A DNA stretch of 64,000 bases from Nannocystis bainbridge (GTDB taxonomy: Bacteria; Myxococcota_A; Polyangia; Nannocystales; Nannocystaceae), in NCBI RefSeq assembly GCF_028368995.1, contig NZ_JAQNDL010000001.1:1240001-1304000 (forward strand), read 5' to 3'. A model generated the notes under the pieces. It had not been told where the DNA came from. It did no database searches and worked only from the letters and a program-made list of their open reading frames with translations. Made by a program: the position numbers and the translations under genes. This document shows positions 52,343 to 61,366 of this stretch, one piece after another. The stretch's first letter is position 1. Every line of letters starts with the position of its first letter.

Positions 52343-53428
52343 TCACGACGCCTCGAACATGTCGATGATCGCGCGAGCCTGATCGGTATCCGGCATCTCC
52401 GGCGCCTCGTACAGCACGTGATTCGCGCCGTCGACGACGATGCCAGCCAGCGTACCCGCGAAACCCTGGACGATCTCGACGCGCGGCGTCAGCGTCGCGC
52501 CGGGGATCGAGAGCTCGTCGATGCGATCCTCGCCGGCCCAAAGCGGATCACCCTGATGCGCGACGAACATGCGGCTGCCGTCGGGCGCGACGGCCAGGCC
52601 GCTCGGGTTGCTGATCCCGGTGAAAAACGGCGTGATGACGCCGTCGGCGGTGACCGTGACGATGCTATCGCTGTTCCAACCGGTCACATAGAGCGTCCCG
52701 TCGGCGCCGAACGCCGCCACGCCGAACCCGATGTCCGACTGCGCGAAGGTGGTGATCACGCCGGTCTCGACATCGATCGCCTGCAGAGCCGACGCGTTCG
52801 GCGCCGGCCTGGTGGTGGCGATCAGCTGGCCGCCGAAGCCACCGAAGCCCTCCGGCGCGACCGTCAGCGAGGTGACGGTGTCCTCGAACGTCAGGATCTC
52901 GTGGACCTGATCCTGATCGTCCACGGCGTAGAGAGTGGCGAAAAGCTCGGGGGGGTCATGGAGCCCCGTCGCGTAGTAGATGCTGTCGTCGCTCGCGCGG
53001 TAGGTCAAGGCCGAGGCCACCTGATAATGAATGTGCGGAGCCACGATCGAGACGGACCCGTCGTCCTTGTCGACGCGGTACACGTTCGAAGTCTCCTCGC
53101 CGCCGCTGACGATCAGGTCGCAATCGCCGTCGAACGCGATCTGGCCGTATACCGCCTGCCCCTGCCACACGACGATGGGGAACGTGTGCGCGGCGACGTC
53201 CCACGCGCACGCCTCGATCATGCACGTGTCGCTGCAACGGTCGCCCGACACCGTCCCGCCGTCGTCGCACTCCTCGCCCGGATCGACGTTACTATCACCG
53301 CATACACCCATGCCTGTGGCCTCACCGCCGTCCCCCCAATCGTCTTCACAGGTGAATCCCGGCCCGTGGCACGGGCAGGACGGAATGAACGAGACGACGC
53401 TACCGACCAGAATCGTGAACCGTAGCAT
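52343..53428 (-). CDS. Exported protein with DUF4215 repeat and NHL-type propeller
   Basis: Protein of 361 residues with an N-terminal export signal (LRFTILVGSVVSFIPSC; the Cys could be a lipobox). A Cys-rich repeat of the DUF4215 type follows (CGDSNVDPGEECDDGG, GDRCSDTC), a hallmark of myxobacterial surface proteins. Residues 85-350 form an NHL/SMP-30-like beta-propeller (SLTVAPEGFGGFGGQLIATT, GAFGADGTLYVTGWNS-like and SGLAVAPDGSRMFVAHQ). The ATG at 53428 follows an AGGTGG ribosome site; a GTG two codons upstream is possible. Convergent with the preceding lipoprotein. Ligand unknown. Confidence 0.8.
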   Translation of the reverse strand: MLRFTILVGSVVSFIPSCPCHGPGFTCEDDWGDGGEATGMGVCGDSNVDPGEECDDGGTVSGDRCSDTCMIEACAWDVAAHTFPIVVWQGQAVYGQIAFDGDCDLIVSGGEETSNVYRVDKDDGSVSIVAPHIHYQVASALTYRASDDSIYYATGLHDPPELFATLYAVDDQDQVHEILTFEDTVTSLTVAPEGFGGFGGQLIATTRPAPNASALQAIDVETGVITTFAQSDIGFGVAAFGADGTLYVTGWNSDSIVTVTADGVITPFFTGISNPSGLAVAPDGSRMFVAHQGDPLWAGEDRIDELSIPGATLTPRVEIVQGFAGTLAGIVVDGANHVLYEAPEMPDTDQARAIIDMFEAS

Positions 53429-53783
53429 GACCACCTGGCGCTCAGGCTGCTCGAGCTTTTACGGCGTGCATCCTCGTTCGAGACAACATGCGTCTTTCGT
53501 GCGTCTGGCACTCCTCGCCCGCGCTGTCCGCCCGATAAGCGCGGAGAGCGCCGATTGTACATAGGGCTCAATCGCAGGATCCACGCCTCTCGTATCGCCA
53601 GAACCCGGCGGCAACACCTTCGCATCCGCCGCCGCGCATGGCCGCTCACCGATTCGCCGAGATTCCCGCCGAACCCGCGCGGCGCGTTGCGGGGCCCCGG
53701 CCCGCAGGCTGACCGGGTAGCCCACCCACGGGACGCTCAACGATGCGCCGCGGATCCAGTCACGGAACTCGCGGTCCCAAGCC
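53429..53783. other. Intergenic, nothing recognised
   Basis: 355 bases between two minus-strand genes. No convincing gene; a short minus-strand patch (SALSALIGRTARARSARR) has weak coding character only. Confidence 0.35.
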
Positions 53784-55121
53784 TCACGGCTGCGGGACCG
53801 CCGTCGAGGCAGGTGTCGCCGGGGGCGGGCTGGGCGACGGGCGCTCTGGCAGCGGGAGCGCCGTGCCGACCTGAAACAGCGGCGTCCCGGTGGCCTGATC
53901 GACCGCGAGCAGCATGCCCGGTTTCAGAATATAGAGATTCCGGACCGGCGAGTCCGGGTGTGATGCGAGCAGCAGCGAGCGGTATTGGAGCATATTGTCG
54001 TGAATCGAGTCCGTCGTGGCGGCCATCGGGCCGTGGTACATGCTCCGCGCCCAGGCCAGCGCGCCATCGCGGGTGATGGAGGCCACGATCTCGATCACCT
54101 CGTCGCGCTGCTCGACGCGCTTTGGTTCGAAGGAGTCCGCCGATGGGCGATTCTCCATGGTCTGGCTGCGATGCTCCACCATGTCGAAGAAGGCGTGCGG
54201 CCATGCGAGCTCGAAGCCGAGGATCCTCGGCTCGAAGTCGACCTCGCGGTTCATGACATCCCCTGAGAAATCGACGTGCCGCCAGCCTCCATCCTCACGA
54301 AACACCGGGTCGAAGGTCTTGAGCATCACCGTGCGCTCAGGGCCGCCGTCGCTGCGCATGTCGGAGCACCACGCGTTCCCCTCGCTCCTTCGGTTTATCT
54401 TATTGTACTTCCCGCAGACCTCCGGCGGGTAGGTTTCGCTGCTGGCGTGCGCGTTCTGCAGCGGGCTCATCATCTCGACGTTCTTGCGGGCCCCCGCCGG
54501 GAGGCAGTCCGGCGGTCGATCGCTGCGCCCGCTGGCGAGCTCGCCGGCGGCGCCGAGCACGATGCCGCCGTCACGGTCGTCCTCGACGCCGATCCAGAAG
54601 CCCTCGGCGATGCGGCAGACGCCGCCGACTGCCGATACGGGGGGCACCTTCTCGGGAAAGCTGCCGCGCTTGCGGAGAGTGCCGTCGGCGCTCGAAACGA
54701 GGACCCAGTCGCGCGACCAGGCGATCAGATACACGCCGTCGCCCGCGAGCGTCAGCGGGACCGCCGGGAACACCTCCTCGACACGCCATCCATCGATCCG
54801 CGCGAAGCTCGGGGGCTGCGGGTCAAGGGCGACCCGCCAGAGCACGCGACCGGTGGCCTCGTCGAGCTTCACGAGGGCACCGGCGCCGTTGCTCTGGACC
54901 AAGCCGAACAGCGAGCCGTCGGCGTCGCGCGTAGGGATCGAGGCCCACGTGTCCGGCAGCGTGACGGGCGCGGCGGGGAATGAGACGACGTCCCAGGTGT
55001 TGGTGACGGCGCCCGTCAAAAAGACCTTGTGGTCGTCGCTCGCGAAGAAGCGCGACGCCCCGACCGCGAGCACTCCCGAGATGGCAAGGAGGACTATGAT
55101 AAAAGTGCGCGATTTCGCCAT
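53784..55121 (-). CDS. Membrane-anchored PQQ-like propeller protein
   Basis: Protein of 445 residues. One N-terminal membrane segment (TFIIVLLAISGVLAVGASRF) would anchor it facing the periplasm. The body has propeller-type strands (GALVKLDEATGRVLWRVALD, LAGDGVYLIAWSRDWVLVSS, NLYILKPGMLLAVDQATG), as in PQQ/BamB-like proteins, with an inserted region of about 150 residues rich in charged residues. The C-terminus is a Pro-rich tail (ERPSPSPPPATPAS). The start at 55121 places the membrane segment at residues 5-25. No clear operon partner; function unknown. Confidence 0.75.
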   Translation of the reverse strand: MAKSRTFIIVLLAISGVLAVGASRFFASDDHKVFLTGAVTNTWDVVSFPAAPVTLPDTWASIPTRDADGSLFGLVQSNGAGALVKLDEATGRVLWRVALDPQPPSFARIDGWRVEEVFPAVPLTLAGDGVYLIAWSRDWVLVSSADGTLRKRGSFPEKVPPVSAVGGVCRIAEGFWIGVEDDRDGGIVLGAAGELASGRSDRPPDCLPAGARKNVEMMSPLQNAHASSETYPPEVCGKYNKINRRSEGNAWCSDMRSDGGPERTVMLKTFDPVFREDGGWRHVDFSGDVMNREVDFEPRILGFELAWPHAFFDMVEHRSQTMENRPSADSFEPKRVEQRDEVIEIVASITRDGALAWARSMYHGPMAATTDSIHDNMLQYRSLLLASHPDSPVRNLYILKPGMLLAVDQATGTPLFQVGTALPLPERPSPSPPPATPASTAVPQP

Positions 55122-55491
55122 CGTGAGGCCCTGCAGCGGGCGGGAAGCATAGCGAGTTCCCAGCGGCGCAGCGACCTGCATCGTGGTCTCGAACGTGACG
55201 GCCGCGCCGAGGTCGAGGCCGCGTATATGATGCTCGAGCGCAACGATCCCACGCGAAGCCGTCGCACCGTCGCCGCTGACAGGGGCGCGGGCGCCCGCCC
55301 AGCACAATTCGACATGCTCGTCACAGTGCGGTTCGGCGACAGCGCGCTGGCGAGGTCGCTTGCGCGCCTCGTGGACGGTGCGCAGCGGCGCCGGCGGCAT
55401 GGGGCTCGCCGAGGCGATGCGCGCCGGGCCGGCGTGGTTCCGGGCGGCGTTCGGCGCCGGCGCATCCGCCTGCCTCGACTTGGGTCGATGC
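55122..55491. other. Intergenic, nothing recognised
   Basis: 370 bases upstream of the PQQ-like gene and next to IS debris. No gene or repeat recognised. Confidence 0.35.
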
Positions 55492-55764
55492 TCAGTATAG
55501 AGCCGGGTTGCCCTCCTCACGCAGGAGGGCGCCGATCTGCCCCTCGCTGGCGTGATCGGTCCGCGCGAGGATCTTCCGCTTGTACGCGGGCGTGAACTTG
55601 CGACGCGTCGCCTTCTCGGCGGTCTCGGGGTCGTGGCCGACGACCTCGGCGTGGGCTCGACCCGCCAACTCGATTGCTCCTCCTTGCCCCTTTTTTTGAT
55701 GGTTTGGTTGCTCATGCTCTTGATTCACGGACTCGCCCTGCTCTCTAAACTTCGTGGGGTCCAC
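55492..55764 (-). mobile_element. Transposase OrfA-type fragment (IS3-like)
   Basis: A minus-strand frame of 90 codons contains RRKFTPAYKRKILARTDHAS then GQIGALLREEGNPALY, matching the N-terminal helix-turn-helix region of IS3-type OrfA proteins (RRxFsxeyKxxIL...gEigALLRrEGLY). It stops where LYSS..L is expected, so the helical C-terminal part is lost. The start at 55764 is a GTG/ATG choice and uncertain. Confidence 0.6.
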
Positions 55765-55787
55765 GTCTCACACGATATTATGAGGTA

Positions 55788-55870
55788 GGGCGCTTCTGCG
55801 TCCGCTTCGTCGACGGCTACAACCATCACCACCGCCACTCCCGCATCGCCTTTCTGGCGCGGAGGGCGGA
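55788..55870 (+). mobile_element. IS3-type integrase (OrfB) C-terminal fragment
   Basis: The plus strand reads RFCVRFVDGYNHHHRHSRIA, matching the FvxwYNxeHRHSgIg segment at the end of IS3 OrfB transposases. Coding character is lost after about 30 codons. It is in opposite orientation to the OrfA fragment 24 bases away. Confidence 0.6.
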
Positions 55871-56206
55871 CACTGGGACGGCATGGCCATCGCCGAGCAC
55901 GGTGGGTGCTCGGTGCGCGAGCCGGGCGTGAGCGCCATCGCCGAACCCGACCGCACGCGTGATCATGGATCGGGTGCGAACCGCCTGCGATCCCGTGGAG
56001 ATCACGGACCCCAGCATCACGGCGCGCCTGCTGCGCCGGGAATTGTTCATGATATGGCTGCCGCGATGCGCGGATACGGTGAAGGGCCCCGTGATTCGAC
56101 TGGCGATATTGCTATGCGCGCGAAGCGGAGCCCGATTGACAGCGTGCAATGACCGTGGGCAGTATGCGCCCGCCGAAGCGCCGCGGCGATCGCGGTCAGA
56201 GGTATC

Positions 56207-58600
56207 ATGACCATGCATCGTTTCTCACTCCGTGTCTCCGCGATCACCAGCGTCGCCCTGCTCGCCCCGATCTCCGTGACGCTCGCCGCGTGCGGCGACT
56301 CCGGCGGCTCGCCCGCGACGGAATCGGCCGGCACCGACACCGACACCCAGGCGGGGACGACGAACTCGACGACCGCGCCGAGCACCACCGCCGTCGAGCC
56401 CACCTCTACCGGCACCACCGAGGGCACCAGCACCACCGAGGATCCCTCCACCACCGGCACCACCGAGGGCACCACCTCCACCGGCACCACCGAGAGCCCC
56501 ACGACCGAGGGCACCACCTCCGGGACCACCGGCGATCCCGTGACGCCCGAGGGTTCGCGAGCCGTCCTCGCGCTGCTGGAGACGACCGATCTCCACACCA
56601 CGATCCTCAGCTTCGACTACTACAAGCTGACCGACGATCCCTCGTACGGCCTCGAGCGCACGGCGACCCTGATCCAGCAGGCGCGCGAGGCGTTCGCCAA
56701 CACCGTGCTCGTCGACAACGGCGACACCATCCAGGGGACGGTGCTCGCCGACTACCAGGCGCTCGTCGAGCCGCTCGCCTGCGCCGACACCCTGGCGATG
56801 TACAAGGTGATGAATCACCTCGAGTTCGACGTCGGCGGCATCGGCAACCACGAATTCAACTTTGGCTTGCCCTTCCTGTCGCAGGTGACGCATACGCCGT
56901 TCGACGTCGCCGACCTCGACCTCGCCGGCTCCGACGCGTGCGCCGGGCCGACGTTCCCGCAGCTGTCGAGCAACGTCTTCAGCGCCAAGACAGACGCCAC
57001 GCTGTTCCCGCCGACCGCGCTCCTGTCGCGCACGATCGCCGCCGTCGGGCCCGACGACGTCCCGGTCACCTCGACCCTCACGATCGGCTTCGTCGACATC
57101 ACGCCGCCGCCGATCCTCAACTGGGACAAGAAGTGGCTGGACGGCAAGGTCTACACCCAGGGCGTGCAGGAGACCGTGCCGCCGCTGGTCGAGGCGCTGC
57201 GGGCCCAGGGCGCGGAGATCGTGGTGGCGATCGTCCACGGCGGCCTCGACGATTCGATGTACACGCCCGCGCTCGAGAACCAGGCCTGGTACCTGGCCCA
57301 GATCGCCGGCATCGACGCGATGCTGATGGGCCACTCGCACCAGATCTTCCCCAACCCGGCCAGCAAGGTGCCGCAGTTCGACCTGCCGATGGTGGACAAG
57401 GCGGCCGGCACCGTGGCGGACGTGCCGGCGGTGATGGCGAACTTCTGGGGGCAGCACCTCGGCGTGATCAAGACGGGGCTCGTCTACACCGACGGTCGCT
57501 GGACGATCGACGCCGAGCAGACGATCGTCGAGGCGCGACCGATCGCCACCACCTGCGTGGGCGGCCTGCCCGCGGCGTGCGACGCCGAGCAGCGCTGGCG
57601 CACCGGCGAGCCGTGCGCCTTCACCGGCATGTGCGAGGCCAAGGCCGACGGCACCAAGATCTACGTCGAAGTCGAGCCCTCGATCGCGCCGCTCGTGGAC
57701 GCGGAGCACCAGGGGACGGTCGCGTACGTCAAGACGCCGATCGGCACCACCGACTTCGAGATGACGACGCTGTTCGCCGACCTCGGCGACGTCGGCGCCA
57801 TCCAGATCGTCAACCAGGCGCAGGCCGATCACGTCTCCGCGTACATCCAGGCCAACCTGCCGGAGTACGCGACCCTGCCGGTGCTGTCGGTCAGCGCGCC
57901 GTTCAAGACCGGCTTCGCCGGCGGCAACGACTTCACCGACGTCCCCGCGGGCAACATCGCCATCAACAACGCGGCCGACCTCTACCTCTACGCCAATACG
58001 CTCCAGGCGGTGAAGGTGACCGGCGCGGAGCTCCACGACTGGCTCGAGACCGCGGCGACTCGCTTCAACCACATCGACCCGCAGGTGGTGACGCCGCAGC
58101 CGCTGATCAACCTGTCGATGCCGGGCTACAACTTCGACATGATCACCGATCCGCGGGTCACCTACGAGATCGACGTCACCCAGCCTCTGCCGCCGATGGG
58201 CGAGAAGGCCAGCGGCCGGATCAAGAACCTCACGTTCGACGGCGCCCCCATCGACCTCGACGCCGAATTCATCGTTGCCACCAACAACTACCGCGCCAGC
58301 GGCGGCGGGCAGTTCCCCGGGCTGGACGGCAGCAAGACGATCTATGCCTCGCCGGACACCAACCGCGAGGTCCTGATCGCCTACATCAAGAAGATCGCGA
58401 CCCTCACCCGCCAGGACCACGGCTCCGCCCAGAGCTGGAGCTTCACCAAGGTCGCGACGATGGGCCCCGTGGTCTTCTCCTCGGCGCAGAACGCCCTGAC
58501 CTCAGCGCAGGACGCGGGCCTCGACAACATCTCGCTGGTCCAGCAGGACGACGGCAGCAACAAGATGCTGTCGCTCTACGCGATCGACCTCGCGCAGTGA
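56207..58600 (+). CDS. cpdB: 2',3'-cyclic-nucleotide 2'-phosphodiesterase/3'-nucleotidase lipoprotein
   Basis: Exported bifunctional nucleotide-scavenging enzyme, 797 residues. Lipobox APISVTLAAC, then a Thr/Ser/Gly/Glu linker (about 30-110). The metallophosphatase domain has LLETTDLHTTILSFDYYK (DLH in place of the usual DxH), VDNGDTIQGT, GIGNHEFNFGL and MGHSHQIFPN (GHSH), the metal-ligand set of the 5'-nucleotidase family. The C-terminal substrate-binding domain has FNHIDPQ, MPGYNFDMITDPRVTYEIDV and VATNNYRASGGGQFPGL. CpdB proteins are about 650 residues; the extra length is the linker. The next gene starts 4 bases downstream, so they form an operon. Confidence 0.9.
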   Translation: MTMHRFSLRVSAITSVALLAPISVTLAACGDSGGSPATESAGTDTDTQAGTTNSTTAPSTTAVEPTSTGTTEGTSTTEDPSTTGTTEGTTSTGTTESPTTEGTTSGTTGDPVTPEGSRAVLALLETTDLHTTILSFDYYKLTDDPSYGLERTATLIQQAREAFANTVLVDNGDTIQGTVLADYQALVEPLACADTLAMYKVMNHLEFDVGGIGNHEFNFGLPFLSQVTHTPFDVADLDLAGSDACAGPTFPQLSSNVFSAKTDATLFPPTALLSRTIAAVGPDDVPVTSTLTIGFVDITPPPILNWDKKWLDGKVYTQGVQETVPPLVEALRAQGAEIVVAIVHGGLDDSMYTPALENQAWYLAQIAGIDAMLMGHSHQIFPNPASKVPQFDLPMVDKAAGTVADVPAVMANFWGQHLGVIKTGLVYTDGRWTIDAEQTIVEARPIATTCVGGLPAACDAEQRWRTGEPCAFTGMCEAKADGTKIYVEVEPSIAPLVDAEHQGTVAYVKTPIGTTDFEMTTLFADLGDVGAIQIVNQAQADHVSAYIQANLPEYATLPVLSVSAPFKTGFAGGNDFTDVPAGNIAINNAADLYLYANTLQAVKVTGAELHDWLETAATRFNHIDPQVVTPQPLINLSMPGYNFDMITDPRVTYEIDVTQPLPPMGEKASGRIKNLTFDGAPIDLDAEFIVATNNYRASGGGQFPGLDGSKTIYASPDTNREVLIAYIKKIATLTRQDHGSAQSWSFTKVATMGPVVFSSAQNALTSAQDAGLDNISLVQQDDGSNKMLSLYAIDLAQ

Positions 58601-58604
58601 CCTC

Positions 58605-59270
58605 ATGCGGATGACGCCGACCCTCGTCGTCCTCGTGGCCGCGCTGGCCCTGTGCCGGTGCGCGCGGGAGGAGAGCCCGGTGCCCGGCCCGCGCGAGGCC
58701 GCCGCACGAGCCGGGCTCTCGTCACACGACGAACACGCGCCCCACGACGCGCACGCGCCCCACGACGCGCCCGAAGCCGAGCTCGCGGCCCTGACGGCCG
58801 CGGCCGAGTCCGGCGATGTCGACGCGCAGGTGTCGCTCGGGCGGCGATACCTGAGCGGCTCGGCCCGGCTGCCCGCCGACGTGGGCCAGGCCCGGGCCTG
58901 GTTCCTGCGCGCCGAGGCGGCGCGTCCGGGCAGCGCGGCCTACGACCTCGGGCGCATGAGCCAGAGCGGCAAGGGCGGGCCGGCGGACCCCGTCGAGGCC
59001 GTGCGGTGGTTCGAGCTGGCGGCCAGCGCCGGCTCGGCCGACGCGATGTTCCTGCTCGCGGGGGCGGCCCGCAGCGGGACCGGCCTGCCGCGCGACGACG
59101 CCCGCGCGATCGCGCTGTATCAACGCGCCGCCGCCATGGAGCACCCCGAAGCCTTGCAGGCGCTCGCGCTCGCGTACCTCCACGGGGAGCTCGGCCTGAC
59201 GATCGACGAGGCCGAGTCACGCCGCTACATGGCCGCCGCCGGTCACGCGCTGCAACACCATCACCGGTGA
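58605..59270 (+). CDS. Sel1-repeat lipoprotein
   Basis: Exported protein of 221 residues. Signal (LVVLVAALALCRC) with a lipobox Cys, then a short His/Ala/Asp/Pro repeat (HDEHAPHDAHAPHDAPEA) that could bind metal, then four Sel1-like TPR units: GDVDAQVSLGRRYLSGSARL, GSAAYDLGRMSQSGKGGPAD, GSADAMFLLAGAARSGTGLP and EHPEALQALALAYLHGELGL. Sel1 proteins act as scaffolds. It begins 4 bases after the cpdB stop and is surely co-transcribed, so it may help localise the nucleotidase in the envelope. Confidence 0.85.
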   Translation: MRMTPTLVVLVAALALCRCAREESPVPGPREAAARAGLSSHDEHAPHDAHAPHDAPEAELAALTAAAESGDVDAQVSLGRRYLSGSARLPADVGQARAWFLRAEAARPGSAAYDLGRMSQSGKGGPADPVEAVRWFELAASAGSADAMFLLAGAARSGTGLPRDDARAIALYQRAAAMEHPEALQALALAYLHGELGLTIDEAESRRYMAAAGHALQHHHR

Positions 59271-59564
59271 GCGCGCTCTGTCGGTGGTATGGGGCCCGCC
59301 GAGGTCGAGCCCGCCGGCGATGCCGGCGCTCGCCGTCCGTCACCGGTACATTTGGCCATGTCCTTGAGTACATGTCCCGACGGCCACGATGCCCCCGCCG
59401 AGGCCGCCGGGTTCACGGCGAGGCGGGCCAGAGATGGCGAAGGCCGCCACCTGCATCATCGCGCAATCCCCCCGAGGACCCCGAGGGCGGCCACGGCGGC
59501 CACGGCGGCCACGGCGGCCACGGGCGGCTTGGCGTGCAGGGCGCGGCCTGCTAGCCTCGGCGGT
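59271..59564. other. Intergenic with 9-bp tandem repeat
   Basis: 294 bases. Contains four tandem copies of GGCCACGGC (about 59490-59523). No gene recognised. The promoter of the ferritin-like lipoprotein gene should lie here. Confidence 0.4.
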
Positions 59565-60674
59565 ATGACTTCGAATCCGCTTATCTCTTCTTCTTTCAAT
59601 AAACTCGATGTGTCCTTGGCGGCGCTGTTCTCGGTCTTGCTGTCAGGCTGCTATCCCCCGCTCGGTAACTGCTCGGCGACCTACGAGGACGAGATCGAGA
59701 TGACGCCCGAGGAATTCGCGGAGTTTCAGCATGGCGGCATGCCGGTCCTCGACGGTGACACGACCGCCGGGCCGACTACCTCCGCGGGGGCGACGGACGC
59801 GAGCACGACGGACGCGAGCACGACGGACGCGAGCACGACGGACGCGAGCACGACGGACGCGAGCACGACGGACACGACGGGCGGCGTCGTGCTCTCCGAC
59901 GAGGAGACCTGCCAGGTCGTCTGCCAGTCTGTGGGCGAAGAGCACGGAGCTCTGCGATCGTGCGAGGTCGCCAAGGCCCCCACCAAGGTGACGGTCACGT
60001 GCGTCTACCCGGCCTACTGCGAGGGCCGGCGGCACGCGAGCGTGGCGTCGCGGGGGCACGGGAGCGACGCCGAAGCGGCCGCGGCCTGGCTGGCGCGCGC
60101 GGCTCACGACGAGGCGGCCTCGGTTCACGCGTTCCATGCGCTCGCGCAGGAGCTGGCAGGCCTTGGCGCGCCGGCCGAGCTGCTGGCGCGCATCGATGCC
60201 GCCGCCGCGGACGAGGTCCGCCACGCCCGGGTCGTCGCCGACGCCGCGCGGGCCCGCGGCGCCGAGGTCACGCCGCCGGCCTGCGTCGCGGTGGCCGAGC
60301 GCGATCTGCTGGCGATCGCCGTCGAGAACGCGGTCGAGGGCTGCGTGCGCGAGACCTGGGCGGCGCTGTCGGCGGCCCATCAGGCCCGCTTCGCCGCCGA
60401 GCCTGCGATGCGCAGCATGTACGTCGAGATCGCCGCCGACGAGGCGCGTCACGCCGAGCTGGCGTGGGCGATCGACGCCTGGCTCATGGGACAGCTCGAT
60501 GTCGCCGGCAGAGCCGAGGTCGCAGCCGCGCGACAGGCGGCGATCGCGGAGCTGGACGCGTCGCTGCAGCGGCTCGAGGTGCCGGCGCTGCAGCGGCTCG
60601 GCGTGCCCTCGGCCGCGGTGGCCACGCGGCTATGCGCCGAGCTCGACGCGGCGCTGTGGTCGCGCGCAGCGTGA
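59565..60674 (+). CDS. Ferritin-like lipoprotein with Asp-Ala-Ser-Thr-Thr linker
   Basis: Exported protein of 369 residues. Signal and lipobox (LAALFSVLLSGC), a short acidic stretch, a linker with five perfect DASTT repeats, a Cys-containing region (EETCQVVCQSVGEE, VTCVYPAYC), and a C-terminal four-helix bundle. The bundle has the diiron pattern of ferritin-like proteins: Glu in HDEAASVHAFH (about 184), EVRH (about 217), Glu in VENAVEGCVRETW (about 257) and EARH (about 293). A lipid-anchored surface ferritin-like protein is unusual; it may oxidise or store iron outside the cytoplasm. The ATG at 59565 puts the signal peptide in place. Confidence 0.78.
   Translation: MTSNPLISSSFNKLDVSLAALFSVLLSGCYPPLGNCSATYEDEIEMTPEEFAEFQHGGMPVLDGDTTAGPTTSAGATDASTTDASTTDASTTDASTTDASTTDTTGGVVLSDEETCQVVCQSVGEEHGALRSCEVAKAPTKVTVTCVYPAYCEGRRHASVASRGHGSDAEAAAAWLARAAHDEAASVHAFHALAQELAGLGAPAELLARIDAAAADEVRHARVVADAARARGAEVTPPACVAVAERDLLAIAVENAVEGCVRETWAALSAAHQARFAAEPAMRSMYVEIAADEARHAELAWAIDAWLMGQLDVAGRAEVAAARQAAIAELDASLQRLEVPALQRLGVPSAAVATRLCAELDAALWSRAA
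59796..59870 (+). repeat. 15-bp tandem repeat, five copies
   Basis: Five consecutive copies of GACGCGAGCACGACG, in frame, encoding DASTT in the linker of the ferritin-like lipoprotein. Copy number is expected to vary among strains. Confidence 0.92.
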
Positions 60675-60683
60675 GCGAGGCGC

Positions 60684-60770
60684 GTCAGCGTGCTCGTCCC
60701 GCAATCGTCGAGCGTCGAGGCGCGACCGACGACCTCGTCGCCGGTCACGCCTCACGCGGTCGCGCCGACG
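60684..60770 (+). repeat. Repeat shared with 39804-39893
   Basis: Second copy of the segment found at the end of the GH44 gene: GCGTCAGCGTGCTCGTCCCGCA, about 26 bases of diverged spacer, then GACCTCGTCGCCGGTCACGCCTCAC. Here it is outside any gene. The rest of 60675-61001 has no recognised gene. Confidence 0.8.
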
Positions 60771-61001
60771 ATCGGCGACATGGCCGAAGAGCCAGCCGCT
60801 GCCCGGCGGGTGCGCCCGCGAAGGTCCACGACGTGGATGGCCGCCGGTGAACCACCGCGGGCCCCGATCGCCCGCTCCCTGCCGGGCACGTGCGTGAGCG
60901 ACGAGGCGAATGCGCGCATGCGGGCCACGAACGCGCGGTATGGAACTGGGCGACCCTCGCGCGGATTGCCTCGAGCGTCGCGCGCATGCAACGATGCCAT
61001 C

Positions 61002-61271
61002 ATGACCAGAAAGAGCATCGGCATGAGCTTCGTCGCGGCCCTGATCTCCGGGGCCGCCTGCGGCGGCGGGATGGAAAGCCAGGCCTGCAAGGACTACTTC
61101 GCGGCCGTCGAGACTTGCGCCGCCAAAGCGCCGGCGCCGAAGGGCGACATCTTGCGCAAGATGGCCGCCACTTCGAAAGAAGGCTTCGCCAAGAACAGCA
61201 ACCCCATGGCTGTCAGCGAGAGTTGCAAGGCGATGCTCACCAGCCTTCAAGCCGATCCAGACTGCAAGTAA
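61002..61271 (+). CDS. Small lipoprotein
   Basis: Protein of 89 residues. Signal peptide with lipobox (FVAALISGAAC), then a helical Lys-rich domain with four Cys (ESQACKDYFAAVETCAAKAP, SESCKAMLTSLQADPDCK) that could form two disulfides. Normal start and stop, no frameshift. No family recognised; small four-Cys lipoproteins of this kind are frequent in the group. Confidence 0.7.
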   Translation: MTRKSIGMSFVAALISGAACGGGMESQACKDYFAAVETCAAKAPAPKGDILRKMAATSKEGFAKNSNPMAVSESCKAMLTSLQADPDCK

Positions 61272-61366
61272 TTCAGCGAGCGAAGCGCGTGAGGCTCAGC
61301 GCCGGGCGGCGCCCGTGCAGCGCCCGCGCCGGCTCCGAGCGCGACTGGCACGCCCGGCGCCGCGTC

